64,000 nucleotides of DNA from an uncultured Lachnospiraceae bacterium (GCA_910585555.1 CAJUFU010000001.1:5355-69354), one strand, 5' to 3'. Shown: positions 53,969-62,447, counted from the stretch's first letter. Notes: generated by a model from the sequence alone, not told the origin. Numbers and translations: made by a program.

Positions 53969-54070
53969 ATGAAAGGATATGCAGTTGAGAGCGGGTATAT
54001 GGGGTATGTGGATGGTGTGTATATGTTGTTTGCAAGTGAGATGGATTATGAAGATTATATTGCAGATTAA
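53969..54070 (+). CDS. 33-aa small protein rich in Gly, Tyr and Asp
   Basis: The reading frame starts MKGYAVESGYMGYVDGVY and ends DYEDYIAD. It has a strong AGGAGG 8 nt before the ATG and a promoter upstream, so it is very likely translated. The pattern x-Y-x-V-x-x-GYMG-x-V-DG-x-x-MLFAxExDYxxY resembles small proteins that recur in Lachnospiraceae genomes, from my memory of such sequences and not from a search. There is no membrane segment. Function unknown. Confidence 0.7.
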   Translation: MKGYAVESGYMGYVDGVYMLFASEMDYEDYIAD

Positions 54071-54110
54071 TGGGCATAGTTTAAAGTACAGGTAGAAGGA
54101 AATTCCGCCG

Positions 54111-54206
54111 CTTATCCGAGTCTGCGAAGCGGATTTCGCAATTGAGATTGGCCTGATTTGATGCAAGAGATTCTTTCGCTTATCCGAGTCCGCGAAGCAG
54201 ATCTCG
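54111..54206 (-). repeat. Dispersed repeat, copy D (two hairpin-2 units)
   Basis: Two units lie about 65 bp apart, each ending in CTCGGATAAGCG on the minus strand. The second (54185-54206) folds well: CGAG/CTCG and TCTGC/GCGGA with one bulged A and a TTC loop. The first (54117-54139) is degenerate. Hairpin 1 is absent. The 54071-54378 stretch holds only these units and no gene. Confidence 0.65.
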
Positions 54207-54378
54207 TAATCGTGCTTTGCTCGATTATTTTTAGTTGATAGAAAGGGGTAAAATACAGTATACTAAAAGAGCAGTTTTTGCACAGTGCCGGGCAGAAACA
54301 TATTTGCGAAACACCAGACATAGGTATAAGATAGGGCATAAGAGTGTAAGATTGGGTATATGCGAAGACGGAGCGTTT

Positions 54379-55146
54379 ATGATCAGGAAGATAGATGATA
54401 TTTCGGTGAACTATATAGAGGAAGGAGAAGGTGATGTGGTGCTGCTGTTACATGGCTGGGGTGCCAATATTACCTTGTACCAGGGAATCATCGATACACT
54501 GAAGCGGGGCAGAAGAGTGATTGCGCTTGATCTGCCGGGATTTGGGAAGACACCGGAGCCGGAGAGACCCTGGTGTGTGGATGATTATGTGGATTTTGTC
54601 CTCAAATTTATAGCTTCCTTTCGTCTTAAGAAGTTAAGCGTTGTGGTCCACTCATTTGGCGGACGGGTGTTTTTTAAGATGAATGCCAGAAAGAATCTGC
54701 CCTTTGTGGTGGACAGAGTGGTTTTGATTGACAGCGCGGGTATTTTGCCCAAGAAGACTCTGCGGCAGAAGATAAGCCTGCGGTGTTATAAGATGGGGCG
54801 GGCGTTTATGAGTACGAAAGTGATGCATTTCCTGTATCCGGATGCAGTGGAAGACATGCGGCGCAAGAGAGGTTCGGCTGATTATAACAGTGCCACACCT
54901 ACTATGCGGGCAACGCTTGTAAAGGTAGTCAACGAGGATTTGGAGCCTTTGATTCATCTGGTGCAATGTCCGGCGCTTCTGATTTGGGGAGACTTGGATA
55001 CGGCTACGCCGATAGAGGATGCGAGAAGGATGGAAGAACTGATTCCGGATGCTGGACTGGTGGTCTGTGAGGGAGCAGGGCATTTTTCCTTTGCCGAGCA
55101 GGCAGGGAAGGTAAATGGTGCGCTGCAGGCCTTTCTGATGGAATAA
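54379..55146 (+). CDS. Alpha/beta hydrolase
   Basis: The 255-aa protein has the alpha/beta-hydrolase fold: oxyanion segment LLLHGWGAN, LDLPGFGKTPEP, the nucleophile Ser in VVHSFGGR near residue 96, the acid in IWGDLDTATP and the His in EGAGHFSF. The substrate is unknown. ATG 54379 was chosen because GGAG lies 5 nt upstream; the frame runs 48 codons further but overlaps repeat D. It is followed by the MurF-like gene, so a wall-linked role is conceivable. Confidence 0.88.
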   Translation: MIRKIDDISVNYIEEGEGDVVLLLHGWGANITLYQGIIDTLKRGRRVIALDLPGFGKTPEPERPWCVDDYVDFVLKFIASFRLKKLSVVVHSFGGRVFFKMNARKNLPFVVDRVVLIDSAGILPKKTLRQKISLRCYKMGRAFMSTKVMHFLYPDAVEDMRRKRGSADYNSATPTMRATLVKVVNEDLEPLIHLVQCPALLIWGDLDTATPIEDARRMEELIPDAGLVVCEGAGHFSFAEQAGKVNGALQAFLME

Positions 55147-55254
55147 AGGGTACTATTCCGGAAGATAAACACGGCAATGATGGGAACAGCGTATTTGTTA
55201 TTTGCATGAGACTGCCGGCGCATGGCTGTTGTAAGAGAGGAAAGACAGAACATA

Positions 55255-56862
55255 ATGTATATTGTATTATTCGGAATATGGCTGGTAACCTATATAGCAG
55301 GTGCCATCCCGTATGTGTTATATTTGATGCATATGTTTCAGCAGGATTCTTATAAACCGCGGGAATATAGAGAATGGATGCAGGTACACACCAATGTGGG
55401 AAGGATATTGGGAAAGTGTCTGTATGGGATAATTGCACTGCCCCTTGTGATGATAGGAAACATAGGATGTCTTATAGCGGCCTGCATCATGAATGCAATG
55501 ACTATATTGGTCAATAAGCCGCATAAGGCAAAAAAACCTCTTGTATACACACCGCGTGTCAAGAGAATGTTAGTTACCACGGCCATTCTTTATGGGATTG
55601 TGGCGGCAGTTGCTTTATGTTTGGGAATCTGTGTGCCTGTCCGGGCGTCAGACGGTCAGCTGTGGAAGCAATCGATGCAGTATATGAGCATAGCTTTGCT
55701 AGTACTTTTTATCATACAGCCGTTTATGATATTGGCGGCTAATCTGATCAATCATCCGATAGAGGAAGGTATCAATCGGCATTATATTAATGATGCCGCG
55801 CGTATATTAAAGCAGATGCCGGAGCTTAAGATTATCGGCGTCACAGGAAGCTATGGAAAGACCAGTGTAAAATATTATCTGAATACCCTTTTGTCATCTC
55901 AGTATAATGTTCTGCATACGCCGGGAAATTATAATACGACGCTTGGCGTGGTACGGACGATTCGTGAAAGTATGAAACCATTTCACGAGATATTTATCTG
56001 CGAAATGGGAGCCAGGGAAGTGGGAGATATCAAGGAAATCTGCGATTTGGTCCATCCTGACTATGGAATCATCACCTCCATCGGGCCACAGCATCTGCAG
56101 AGTTTTCATACTATAGAAAACATTATTTCCACAAAGTTTGAACTGGCCGATGCAGTACCAGAGTCCGGCAAGGTATTTCTAAATTATGATAATGATTATA
56201 TCAGGAATCATAAGATCAATAAGCCGGTTATAAGCTATGGCATCAGCGGAGAGGGAGAGGCTTACAGAGCGTACGATATTACCGTTTCGCCAAAGGGCTC
56301 TGCCTTTAAGATGAAAGACGGGACAGGAAAGACCTATGAATTTCACACAAGGCTGGTGGGCAGCCACAATGTGCAGAATATTGCAGGCGCAATTGCTGTG
56401 GCGAATACGCTAGGAATCCCTATGGAGAAGTTGATTTATCCGGTGAAACAGTTGGAGAGCGTGCCCCACAGATTACAGCTGATCAAGCAGGGAGACAGGA
56501 TTATTCTGGATGATGCCTATAATTCCAATAAGAGCGGATTTAAGGCGGCGTTAGATACCCTGGCAATGTTTCAGGAGCTTCGTATTCTGATGACACCGGG
56601 TATGGTGGAATTGGGAGATGAGCAGTATGATGAAAACAAAGAAGTGGGTGTCTATGCGGCTGACAAATGTGATTATGCCGTATTAGTCGGTAGAGAGCAG
56701 ACGAAACCTATTCAGGACGGCCTTTTAGAAGCGGGCTTTACTTCATCCAGAATGATTGTAGTGGATACATTGCAGGAAGGATTCCAGATGGTGTCTGCGA
56801 TTCCCAATGAAAGGCAGAAAGTTATATTGATTGAGAATGATTTGCCGGATAATTATTCCTAA
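55255..56862 (+). CDS. murF: Mur ligase (MurF-like) with N-terminal membrane domain
   Basis: The 535-aa protein has four to five membrane helices in its first 170 residues, then a Mur ligase core with the ATP loop GVTGSYGKTSVKY near residue 200, the NTTLGV region, and a C-terminal domain with PHRLQLI and LDDAYNSNKSG. The sequence is closest to MurF, which adds D-Ala-D-Ala to the stem peptide. The next gene is ddl, which makes that dipeptide. The membrane domain is not part of classical MurF. The start at 55255 is the best of two candidates. Confidence 0.85.
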   Translation: MYIVLFGIWLVTYIAGAIPYVLYLMHMFQQDSYKPREYREWMQVHTNVGRILGKCLYGIIALPLVMIGNIGCLIAACIMNAMTILVNKPHKAKKPLVYTPRVKRMLVTTAILYGIVAAVALCLGICVPVRASDGQLWKQSMQYMSIALLVLFIIQPFMILAANLINHPIEEGINRHYINDAARILKQMPELKIIGVTGSYGKTSVKYYLNTLLSSQYNVLHTPGNYNTTLGVVRTIRESMKPFHEIFICEMGAREVGDIKEICDLVHPDYGIITSIGPQHLQSFHTIENIISTKFELADAVPESGKVFLNYDNDYIRNHKINKPVISYGISGEGEAYRAYDITVSPKGSAFKMKDGTGKTYEFHTRLVGSHNVQNIAGAIAVANTLGIPMEKLIYPVKQLESVPHRLQLIKQGDRIILDDAYNSNKSGFKAALDTLAMFQELRILMTPGMVELGDEQYDENKEVGVYAADKCDYAVLVGREQTKPIQDGLLEAGFTSSRMIVVDTLQEGFQMVSAIPNERQKVILIENDLPDNYS

Positions 56863-56970
56863 AGGCGGCAAAAGAGATGTCAATTAGCTTTTGGCTGCAA
56901 GATTTGTGCCTGTGCGCTGTCTGTCACAAATTTGATAAAATGTATAATACAGTGCAGAAATGAGGAAAAC

Positions 56971-58152
56971 ATGAAAATTAGAGTGGGCGTATTTTTTGGC
57001 GGTAAGAGTGTGGAACATGAGGTGTCGGTGATTTCCGGACTGCAGGCGTATAATGCTTTTGACAAAGATAAATATGAACCGATAGCCATCTATATTACAA
57101 AAGATAATGAACTCTATACAGGAGAAGCCATCAGTGATATTGCCAATTATAGGAATATACCAGAACTGCTGAAAAAAAGCACCCGCGTGTTTTTCATGTG
57201 TGAACAGGGGAAGGTGGAACTGGTTCAGTATCCGGCGAAGAAGTTTGGCAATTCGGTAGTAGCCCAGATGGATGTGGCATTTCCGGTGGTGCATGGTGCG
57301 AATGTGGAAGATGGGTGTTTACAGGGGTTCCTGCGACATTATAATATTCCGTTTGCGGGCTGTGACGTGATGGCTTCGGCTGTGACGATGGATAAGTATG
57401 TGATGAAGACGGTGTTAAAGGATAATGACATACCCGTGCTTGACTGTGTGACCTTAAATGTCAGGGAATACCAGACCGATGAGACAAAGGCGCTGCATAA
57501 AGTGGAGAATAAGATAGCTTATCCGGTTATTGTCAAACCGGTTAATCTAGGGTCCAGTGTGGGTATCAAAGTGGCAAAAGACCAGGACCAGTTGCGGGAG
57601 GCGCTTGAGTATGCCTTTACCTTTGGCGCTAAAGTACTGGTGGAGCGAGCCATTATGAATCTGCGGGAAATCAACTGTGCTGTGCTGGGAGATTATGAAG
57701 AGGCGGAAGCGTCCGAGTGCGAAGAACCTATTTCCAGCGATGAAATCTTAAGTTATGAGGATAAATACGTAGCGGGCAGTAAGAGCGGCTCTGCGGGAAT
57801 GCGTACGGCCAAACGGGAATTGCCGGCTGATCTGACGCCCGAGAGACGAGAGGAGATCAGACAGTTGGCTGTAAAAACCTTCCAGGTGCTCAATTGTAAC
57901 GGGGTGTCCCGAATCGATTTTATGATAGATAAAGATATGGATAAAGTATATGTCAATGAGATTAACCCCATTCCAGGGTCCCTTGCTTTTTATCTTTGGG
58001 AAGCTCTGGGCAAGCCTTATGCGGAGCTGTTGGATGATATGGTGAAGCTTGCCCTCAAGAGAGAGCGGGAAGAGAAGAATATGATGACATCTTTCGACAG
58101 TAATATTTTGCAGAGCGCCAATCTTTCCGGGACCAAAGGGATAAAAAAATAA
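56971..58152 (+). CDS. ddl: D-alanine--D-alanine ligase
   Basis: Ddl joins two D-Ala for peptidoglycan. The 393-aa protein has the N-terminal GVFFGGKSVEHEVSVISG, the ATP-grasp loop KPVNLGSSVGIKVA near residue 190 and the Mg-binding VNEINPIPGS near residue 327. It carries an inserted acidic segment (EEAEASECEEPISSDEI, about 247-263) typical of longer Ddl forms. TGAGGAAAAC precedes ATG 56971. It forms a unit with the upstream MurF-like gene. Confidence 0.95.
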   Translation: MKIRVGVFFGGKSVEHEVSVISGLQAYNAFDKDKYEPIAIYITKDNELYTGEAISDIANYRNIPELLKKSTRVFFMCEQGKVELVQYPAKKFGNSVVAQMDVAFPVVHGANVEDGCLQGFLRHYNIPFAGCDVMASAVTMDKYVMKTVLKDNDIPVLDCVTLNVREYQTDETKALHKVENKIAYPVIVKPVNLGSSVGIKVAKDQDQLREALEYAFTFGAKVLVERAIMNLREINCAVLGDYEEAEASECEEPISSDEILSYEDKYVAGSKSGSAGMRTAKRELPADLTPERREEIRQLAVKTFQVLNCNGVSRIDFMIDKDMDKVYVNEINPIPGSLAFYLWEALGKPYAELLDDMVKLALKREREEKNMMTSFDSNILQSANLSGTKGIKK

Positions 58153-58163
58153 GGGCAGTGGGT

Positions 58164-58553
58164 TTAATCCCAATGCCCAACTTCTTCAATGGTAAGTGTC
58201 ATACTGCCGCATGACGGACAAGCTGTGCCTGTGATATCTTCTATTTCGAGAGGCGGCGTCTGCAACTGCTTGTAGCAAACCGGACAGGCTCCCATGAAGA
58301 CTGCGTCGTCCTCGATGCCTCTCAGGACAGGTATACACACCAGATGATTGCAAGAATCACAGACCGCAATCTGATATCTGAAATCGTAAAGCGGAATCGG
58401 ACTTGACTCGCACCAGTCCAGAATCTGCATCTGTTCCTTCGCCCCGAAAGCGGCGATGACATTTCCTATCCTGCCATGCTTTAGTCCGCAGCCAGTCAAA
58501 CATTCCTGTTCCTTCTGACAGGTATGGCAGTGTATTTTCATAATCTCACCCAT
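58164..58553 (-). CDS. Zinc-ribbon protein downstream of flagellinolysin
   Basis: The 129-aa protein has three Cys-pair sites: CHTCQ near residue 8, a central CDSCNH, and CPVC plus CPSC in the last third, suggesting two zinc ribbons. I recognise no catalytic motif. ATG 58553 was chosen because GAGAGGAG lies 9 nt upstream. It starts 26 bp after the flagellinolysin stop on the same strand, so the two are probably co-transcribed. Confidence 0.75.
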   Translation of the reverse strand: MGEIMKIHCHTCQKEQECLTGCGLKHGRIGNVIAAFGAKEQMQILDWCESSPIPLYDFRYQIAVCDSCNHLVCIPVLRGIEDDAVFMGACPVCYKQLQTPPLEIEDITGTACPSCGSMTLTIEEVGHWD

Positions 58554-58579
58554 TCGGGGCAACTCCTCTCAATCCGCTA

Positions 58580-60451
58580 TCAGCCCAAGAGACTCAATAG
58601 CATCTGTGAATGCTGATTTGCCTGTGCAAGCATGGACGCACCCGCCTGCATCAATATCTGGTTGTTGGAATATTCTACCATTTCTTTGGCAATATCCGCA
58701 TCCCGGATGCGTGATTCGGCGGCGGTGGTATTCTCTGTGATGTTATTCAGGTTATTGATTGTATGTTCCAGGCGGTTCTGAATGGCGCCATAGTAGCTTC
58801 GCACGTTGCTCACACAGCCAATCGCATACTTAAGCTGGTCGATGGCAAGATCGGCGTCATCTGTGGTTCTTACATTCATATCTTCCAAGCCCAGAGCCTG
58901 TGCGTTCATTTGATACAAATCAAATTCTATATGCTGTCCGGCTTCGGCGCCTACCTGCAGCCCGATGGCGGAAGGCCCGCTCAAATCAACGCTGACCTGG
59001 AAGGGGTCAATCTGGAAAGGCTGGTTAAAGATGGCATTGGTGCCAAGCAGCGAGGAGCCGCCCACACCCAGGCCGTTGGCCTTGCCTGTAATGATGGAAC
59101 CGGCACCGTCCTTGGACGCATAAGATAATCTGCGGACGAATTCCGTAAGGGAAGCGTCGCCGGTCTTAAACATATTATTTAACTGCGCCGTGCTGATGCC
59201 GGCATTGTCTTGTATGGCATTTTCCAGGCTCTTGCCGTTTAGAAGGTCTGTAAAGATTTTGTTCATACCTGTGGCAATGTTTGTGTCCGTCACAGCGCCG
59301 GCGCCGCCTGCAAGATAGCCGATATAGGCGGCTCCCAGGTATCCGTGGCCGTAGGGTCTGCCGTTCATGGTAAACTTTTTCAGGTAGCTGGCAATATTGG
59401 CATCCTGGCTGGTATCATCCGCGTTAGCCAGATAATTTGCATAATATGTGAGGGTATCATTCCATCCGGTGGCGAAGCCGCCGCCGGCTAACTGTGCAGT
59501 TCCTTCTGTGAACCAGGTGGGATATTTCTCGCCTTTGCGGCCGCTCATACCGTCTGTGAGGGTATACTGCATGACAGAGTGCATCAGCTCATGGGCGATG
59601 GTTGACTTCAAAGCCTCGGCTCTTTCACCGGTGCCTTGTGCATCAGCGGTAGTAAAGTCCGCGGCATCTACCCGGATGCCCATACCATAGGGCCTGCCGC
59701 CGCCGTAACTGTATCGGAAGGAAGCGTAGGCCAGTGTGTGGTTCTTTCCGTCAATATAGGACACATCCAATGACATCTTGATTGTGTCGGTGCCGATATT
59801 GTTTTTCAGAGGTCCAAAAGTATCCAAAATCTGCTGTACTGCATTGGGGACCAGTTCGTTGGCGATGGTATCCGCCAGGACATTGCCGCTGGAGACATCA
59901 AAATTGGCACGGGCTGCGCCGCCTGCACCGGGTGCAGCCGCTCCGTTTACCAGCACGGAACCGTCCTTTAAGTTATAAGTGATGTCGTAGGACTTGGTCT
60001 CCATAAATCCCGTAGCCAGGGGAGAAAGTCCGTTTTCAGGGAAAAGACTGATCTCATTGAAGGTGGTGTTTTTCGATGTCCGGTCAATCTCAGCCTTGAG
60101 CTGCTGGATTTCCAGATCGATCAAGGCGCGGTCGGCATCCTGCAAGGTGCCGGTAGCAGCTTTTACAGCCAGTTCGTTGGCGCGGTGCAGCATGTCATGC
60201 ACCTCGTTTAGTGCACCTTCACCAATCTGCACCATGGAGACGCCGTCCTGCGCGTTTAATGCAGCCTGCGTAAGGCCCCGCACTTGTCGGCGCATTTTCT
60301 CGGAGATAGATAAACCGGCCGCATCATCAGCAGCTCTGTTGATGCGGTAACCGGAAGATAATCGTTCTGTATTTTTGGCGTTTTTCTTGGTTACAAGGCC
60401 AAGTTGTCGATTGGCATTTAGCGCCAACATATTTGTTTTTACTGAAAGCAT
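58580..60451 (-). CDS. Flagellinolysin: flagellin with metallopeptidase insert
   Basis: The 623-aa protein has flagellin D0/D1 ends: MLSVKTNMLALNANRQLGLV...RLSSGYRINRAADDAAGLSIS at the N-terminus and NNQILMQAGASMLAQANQHS at the C-terminus. Residues about 190-440 replace the usual variable region with a peptidase domain holding His287-Glu288-Leu-Met-His291 and Glu316 in WFTEGTAQ, a gluzincin zinc site. This architecture is known as flagellinolysin, in which the filament itself becomes a surface protease. A sigma-D promoter and a poly-C promoter lie upstream. Confidence 0.95.
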   Translation of the reverse strand: MLSVKTNMLALNANRQLGLVTKKNAKNTERLSSGYRINRAADDAAGLSISEKMRRQVRGLTQAALNAQDGVSMVQIGEGALNEVHDMLHRANELAVKAATGTLQDADRALIDLEIQQLKAEIDRTSKNTTFNEISLFPENGLSPLATGFMETKSYDITYNLKDGSVLVNGAAAPGAGGAARANFDVSSGNVLADTIANELVPNAVQQILDTFGPLKNNIGTDTIKMSLDVSYIDGKNHTLAYASFRYSYGGGRPYGMGIRVDAADFTTADAQGTGERAEALKSTIAHELMHSVMQYTLTDGMSGRKGEKYPTWFTEGTAQLAGGGFATGWNDTLTYYANYLANADDTSQDANIASYLKKFTMNGRPYGHGYLGAAYIGYLAGGAGAVTDTNIATGMNKIFTDLLNGKSLENAIQDNAGISTAQLNNMFKTGDASLTEFVRRLSYASKDGAGSIITGKANGLGVGGSSLLGTNAIFNQPFQIDPFQVSVDLSGPSAIGLQVGAEAGQHIEFDLYQMNAQALGLEDMNVRTTDDADLAIDQLKYAIGCVSNVRSYYGAIQNRLEHTINNLNNITENTTAAESRIRDADIAKEMVEYSNNQILMQAGASMLAQANQHSQMLLSLLG

Positions 60452-60594
60452 CCTGCCCTCCTATATCCTGCATCCGTGCAGTCATTTGACACTATGACCG
60501 ATTCCCATGGGCGACGAAAAACTTGAAAAAATATTAAATATATATATCAAATTATATTACTTATAAATGAGACAAATATATAGATACACCTCAT

Positions 60595-60622
60595 ATATCG
60601 GCAAAAAGCCGTATTTTCTTTA
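60595..60622 (-). promoter_or_regulatory. Sigma-D (sigma-28) flagellar promoter of flagellinolysin
   Basis: On the minus strand TAAA (60622-60619) and GCCGATAT (60602-60595) are 16 bp apart, a close match to the flagellar sigma-D consensus. It lies about 145 bp upstream of the start codon and ties the gene to flagellar expression. Confidence 0.85.
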
Positions 60623-60692
60623 GTGGCAAAGGTGAAAATGCGCTTTTTCTATCGGATAATCTGTTATAGAATGATTTTGCGATGTGTTATAT

Positions 60693-60723
60693 AGTATAGC
60701 ATTTTTTCAGGGGGGGGGGTCAA
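60693..60723 (-). promoter_or_regulatory. Poly-C promoter 1, upstream of flagellinolysin
   Basis: On the minus strand TTGACC (60723-60718) is followed by a run of 10 C (60719-60710 overlaps the box), TGAAAAAA, and an extended -10 TGC-TATACT (60698-60693). The spacer is 19 bp; two fewer C would give the optimal 17. Length change of such a run by slipped replication would change promoter strength. Confidence 0.6.
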
Positions 60724-60730
60724 TAGATAA

Positions 60731-60766
60731 GAAGAGCACCGGCCAAAATATTTGGCGGTGCTCTTC
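60731..60766 (-). terminator. Hairpin terminator after the Ser-rich gene
   Basis: GAAGAGCACC (60731-60740) pairs with GGTGCTCTTC (60757-60766), with an inner GCCAAA/TTTGGC stem. The T tail is poor, so termination may be partial. Confidence 0.65.
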
Positions 60767-60817
60767 TCTAACCACACTCTCAGTTGTTTGATATTGTCAT
60801 TTTTAATTATGGAAAAA

Positions 60818-61522
60818 TTACTGTACCTGAACGAAAGCAAGTACGCCATAGTTGGTGATATCAACTACTACGTGGTCTGCTCTGATTTCTTTTACAGCAA
60901 CAGGTGCCCACTGACCCTGGGTGTACTGTAATACCTGAATGTTCTCTGTGCCAGTGATACCAGGCATATAGAAGTTAACGGAAGCTGTCTCGAAAGATAC
61001 AGCGCCATCAACAGCTACAACGTTCAGAACGGAGCCGCCTAAAGCGTTAGCCTGAGCCTTGGCAGAAGTAACATGTGCAAGAACCGGTTTTGAGATGGTG
61101 AAGGACTGGTTGCTGGGTACACCATTGATGATTACGCCGCCGCCCTGTGCAACAGGTGTTACATCCTCTAAACCAGGCATCTCGGTAACTGCGTTATTGC
61201 AGAACTCACCTACGCTCTTGCCTGCTTCTGTTGCAGCGCTCAGAGTTGCCATGGAAATGCCCATTTCCTCTGCAGCGAGTGCGTTAGCCTGACTCTCTAC
61301 GTTAGCTGCTGCAACGGCTGCTTCATACTGAGCCTTCTCAGCTGCAGCCTTAGCTTCTTCAGGAGAAAGTTTCTCTTTTTTGGATGAAGAGCTTGAGGAT
61401 GAGTTATCGCTGACACTGCTGGAGCAGGAGCTAGAGCTGCTGTCTTCAGCGGATGCAACGATTGCCATGGAGAACATTAAAGTTCCGGCTAATAATAATG
61501 CAAGAGATTTTTTCAATTTCAT
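60818..61522 (-). CDS. Secreted serine-rich protein of unknown function
   Basis: The 234-aa protein has a signal peptide (residues 1-24, cut after ASA), a Ser-rich stretch with one Cys (about 26-46), an Ala/Glu helical segment (about 50-105) and a beta-rich C-terminal half. I recognise no domain. The start MKLKKSLALLLAG fits the signal peptide, with GAAGGAAG upstream. The frame is open through the poly-C run (giving PPPP), but that part has no binding site. It lies directly upstream of flagellinolysin, with a similar poly-C element before it. Confidence 0.82.
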   Translation of the reverse strand: MKLKKSLALLLAGTLMFSMAIVASAEDSSSSSCSSSVSDNSSSSSSSKKEKLSPEEAKAAAEKAQYEAAVAAANVESQANALAAEEMGISMATLSAATEAGKSVGEFCNNAVTEMPGLEDVTPVAQGGGVIINGVPSNQSFTISKPVLAHVTSAKAQANALGGSVLNVVAVDGAVSFETASVNFYMPGITGTENIQVLQYTQGQWAPVAVKEIRADHVVVDITNYGVLAFVQVQ

Positions 61523-61557
61523 TGGATTTTTCTTCCTTCTGTCGAGTGTGTAATTTA

Positions 61558-61585
61558 AACATAGCATTTTTGCCGGGGGGGGGGG
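61558..61585 (-). promoter_or_regulatory. Poly-C promoter 2, upstream of the Ser-rich gene
   Basis: On the minus strand a run of 11 C (61585-61575) is followed by GGCAAAAA and TGC-TATGTT (61566-61558). The 8-nt distance from C run to TGCTAT equals that of poly-C promoter 1. No good -35 box is seen. The start codon lies 35 bp downstream. Confidence 0.5.
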
Positions 61586-61649
61586 ATTTGATTTATAGTA
61601 TTCTGGAAAAGATGCTATTGTTTTTAGCAAAAGGAGGTTTGCAGGCTAT

Positions 61650-62447
61650 TTATACATGCGGATTTTTACTTATGTAGTTCCGATATTCATTGGCGGACAT
61701 ACCTTCCAGTCTCTTAAATACTCTGGAAAAATGAGCCAGATCCTGAAATCCCACCATTTCCGCCACGTCGCATATACGGAGCGAGGGGTCTTTTAACAGC
61801 TCGCGGGCTTTCTCCATGCGGGCGCTGTTCAAAAGATCGGAAAAGGTTTTGCCGGTATGCTTGTTGAGCAGCTTGGACAGATGCCATTGACTGACATAGA
61901 CCTGGTCGGCTACATCCGTCAAACGCAGTTTTTCCTGGGAGTTTTCCCGGATATATTCCAGAGCGTTTTTCACGATAAAGCTGTTGGCCTCGGTGCCGCC
62001 TGATACTTCTTCATCGCTCTCCTCCTCTTCTGTATCTGATGGAAGAGGAGCGGATGGAAAGCGTTCCTCAGACTGTGCTAGCCGTCTGGTCACTTCCTCC
62101 ATCGCCTCTTCCAGTTCATTCATCTTGGAGGGCTTTAACAGAAAGCGGGCTACGCCCAGGGAAATTGCTTCCCGGGCATATTCAAATTCCCGGTATCCGG
62201 TCAGGATGATGAGCTGCATATGGGGGAATTCGGATTTTAGAGCAGCAATCATCTTAAGACCGTCCAGTTTTGGCATGTTAATGTCCGATATGATAATATG
62301 GGGCCGCTCTTTGCGGATTATGTCCATACCTTCTTTGCCGTTGTAAGCAGAACCTGCCACCTGGCAATTCCATTTTTCCCAGGACATCGTCCTGCTCAGT
62401 CCTTCTACAATCAAAGGTTCATCATCAATAATAACTACTTTGTACAT
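61650..62447 (-). CDS. Two-component response regulator, AraC type (YesN-like)
   Basis: The 265-aa protein has a receiver domain (VVIIDDEPLIVEGL, phospho-Asp in IIISDINMPKLDG near residue 55, LKPSK near 107), an acidic linker (about 125-155), and an AraC HTH pair (LRLTDVADQVYVSQWHLSKLLNKHTG, then AEMVGFQDLAHFSRVFKRLEG). It is followed upstream by ABC sugar permeases on the same strand, the usual partner of YesN-YesM systems. The sensor kinase is probably beyond the window edge. Confidence 0.93.
   Translation of the reverse strand: MYKVVIIDDEPLIVEGLSRTMSWEKWNCQVAGSAYNGKEGMDIIRKERPHIIISDINMPKLDGLKMIAALKSEFPHMQLIILTGYREFEYAREAISLGVARFLLKPSKMNELEEAMEEVTRRLAQSEERFPSAPLPSDTEEEESDEEVSGGTEANSFIVKNALEYIRENSQEKLRLTDVADQVYVSQWHLSKLLNKHTGKTFSDLLNSARMEKARELLKDPSLRICDVAEMVGFQDLAHFSRVFKRLEGMSANEYRNYISKNPHV

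Noticed and set aside
53868..54234. Candidate tRNA or small RNA in the gap around the 33-aa gene
   Set aside because: No cloverleaf could be drawn. The structure seen is explained by the operator-like repeat and by repeat copy D.
60664..60864. 66-aa minus frame crossing the first poly-C run
   Set aside because: It overlaps a terminator, a promoter and the end of the Ser-rich gene, with no binding site.
61523..61630. N-terminal extension of the Ser-rich protein that reads the poly-C run as PPPP
   Set aside because: No binding site upstream, and the signal peptide must start at 61522 for export. The poly-C run is taken as promoter sequence.
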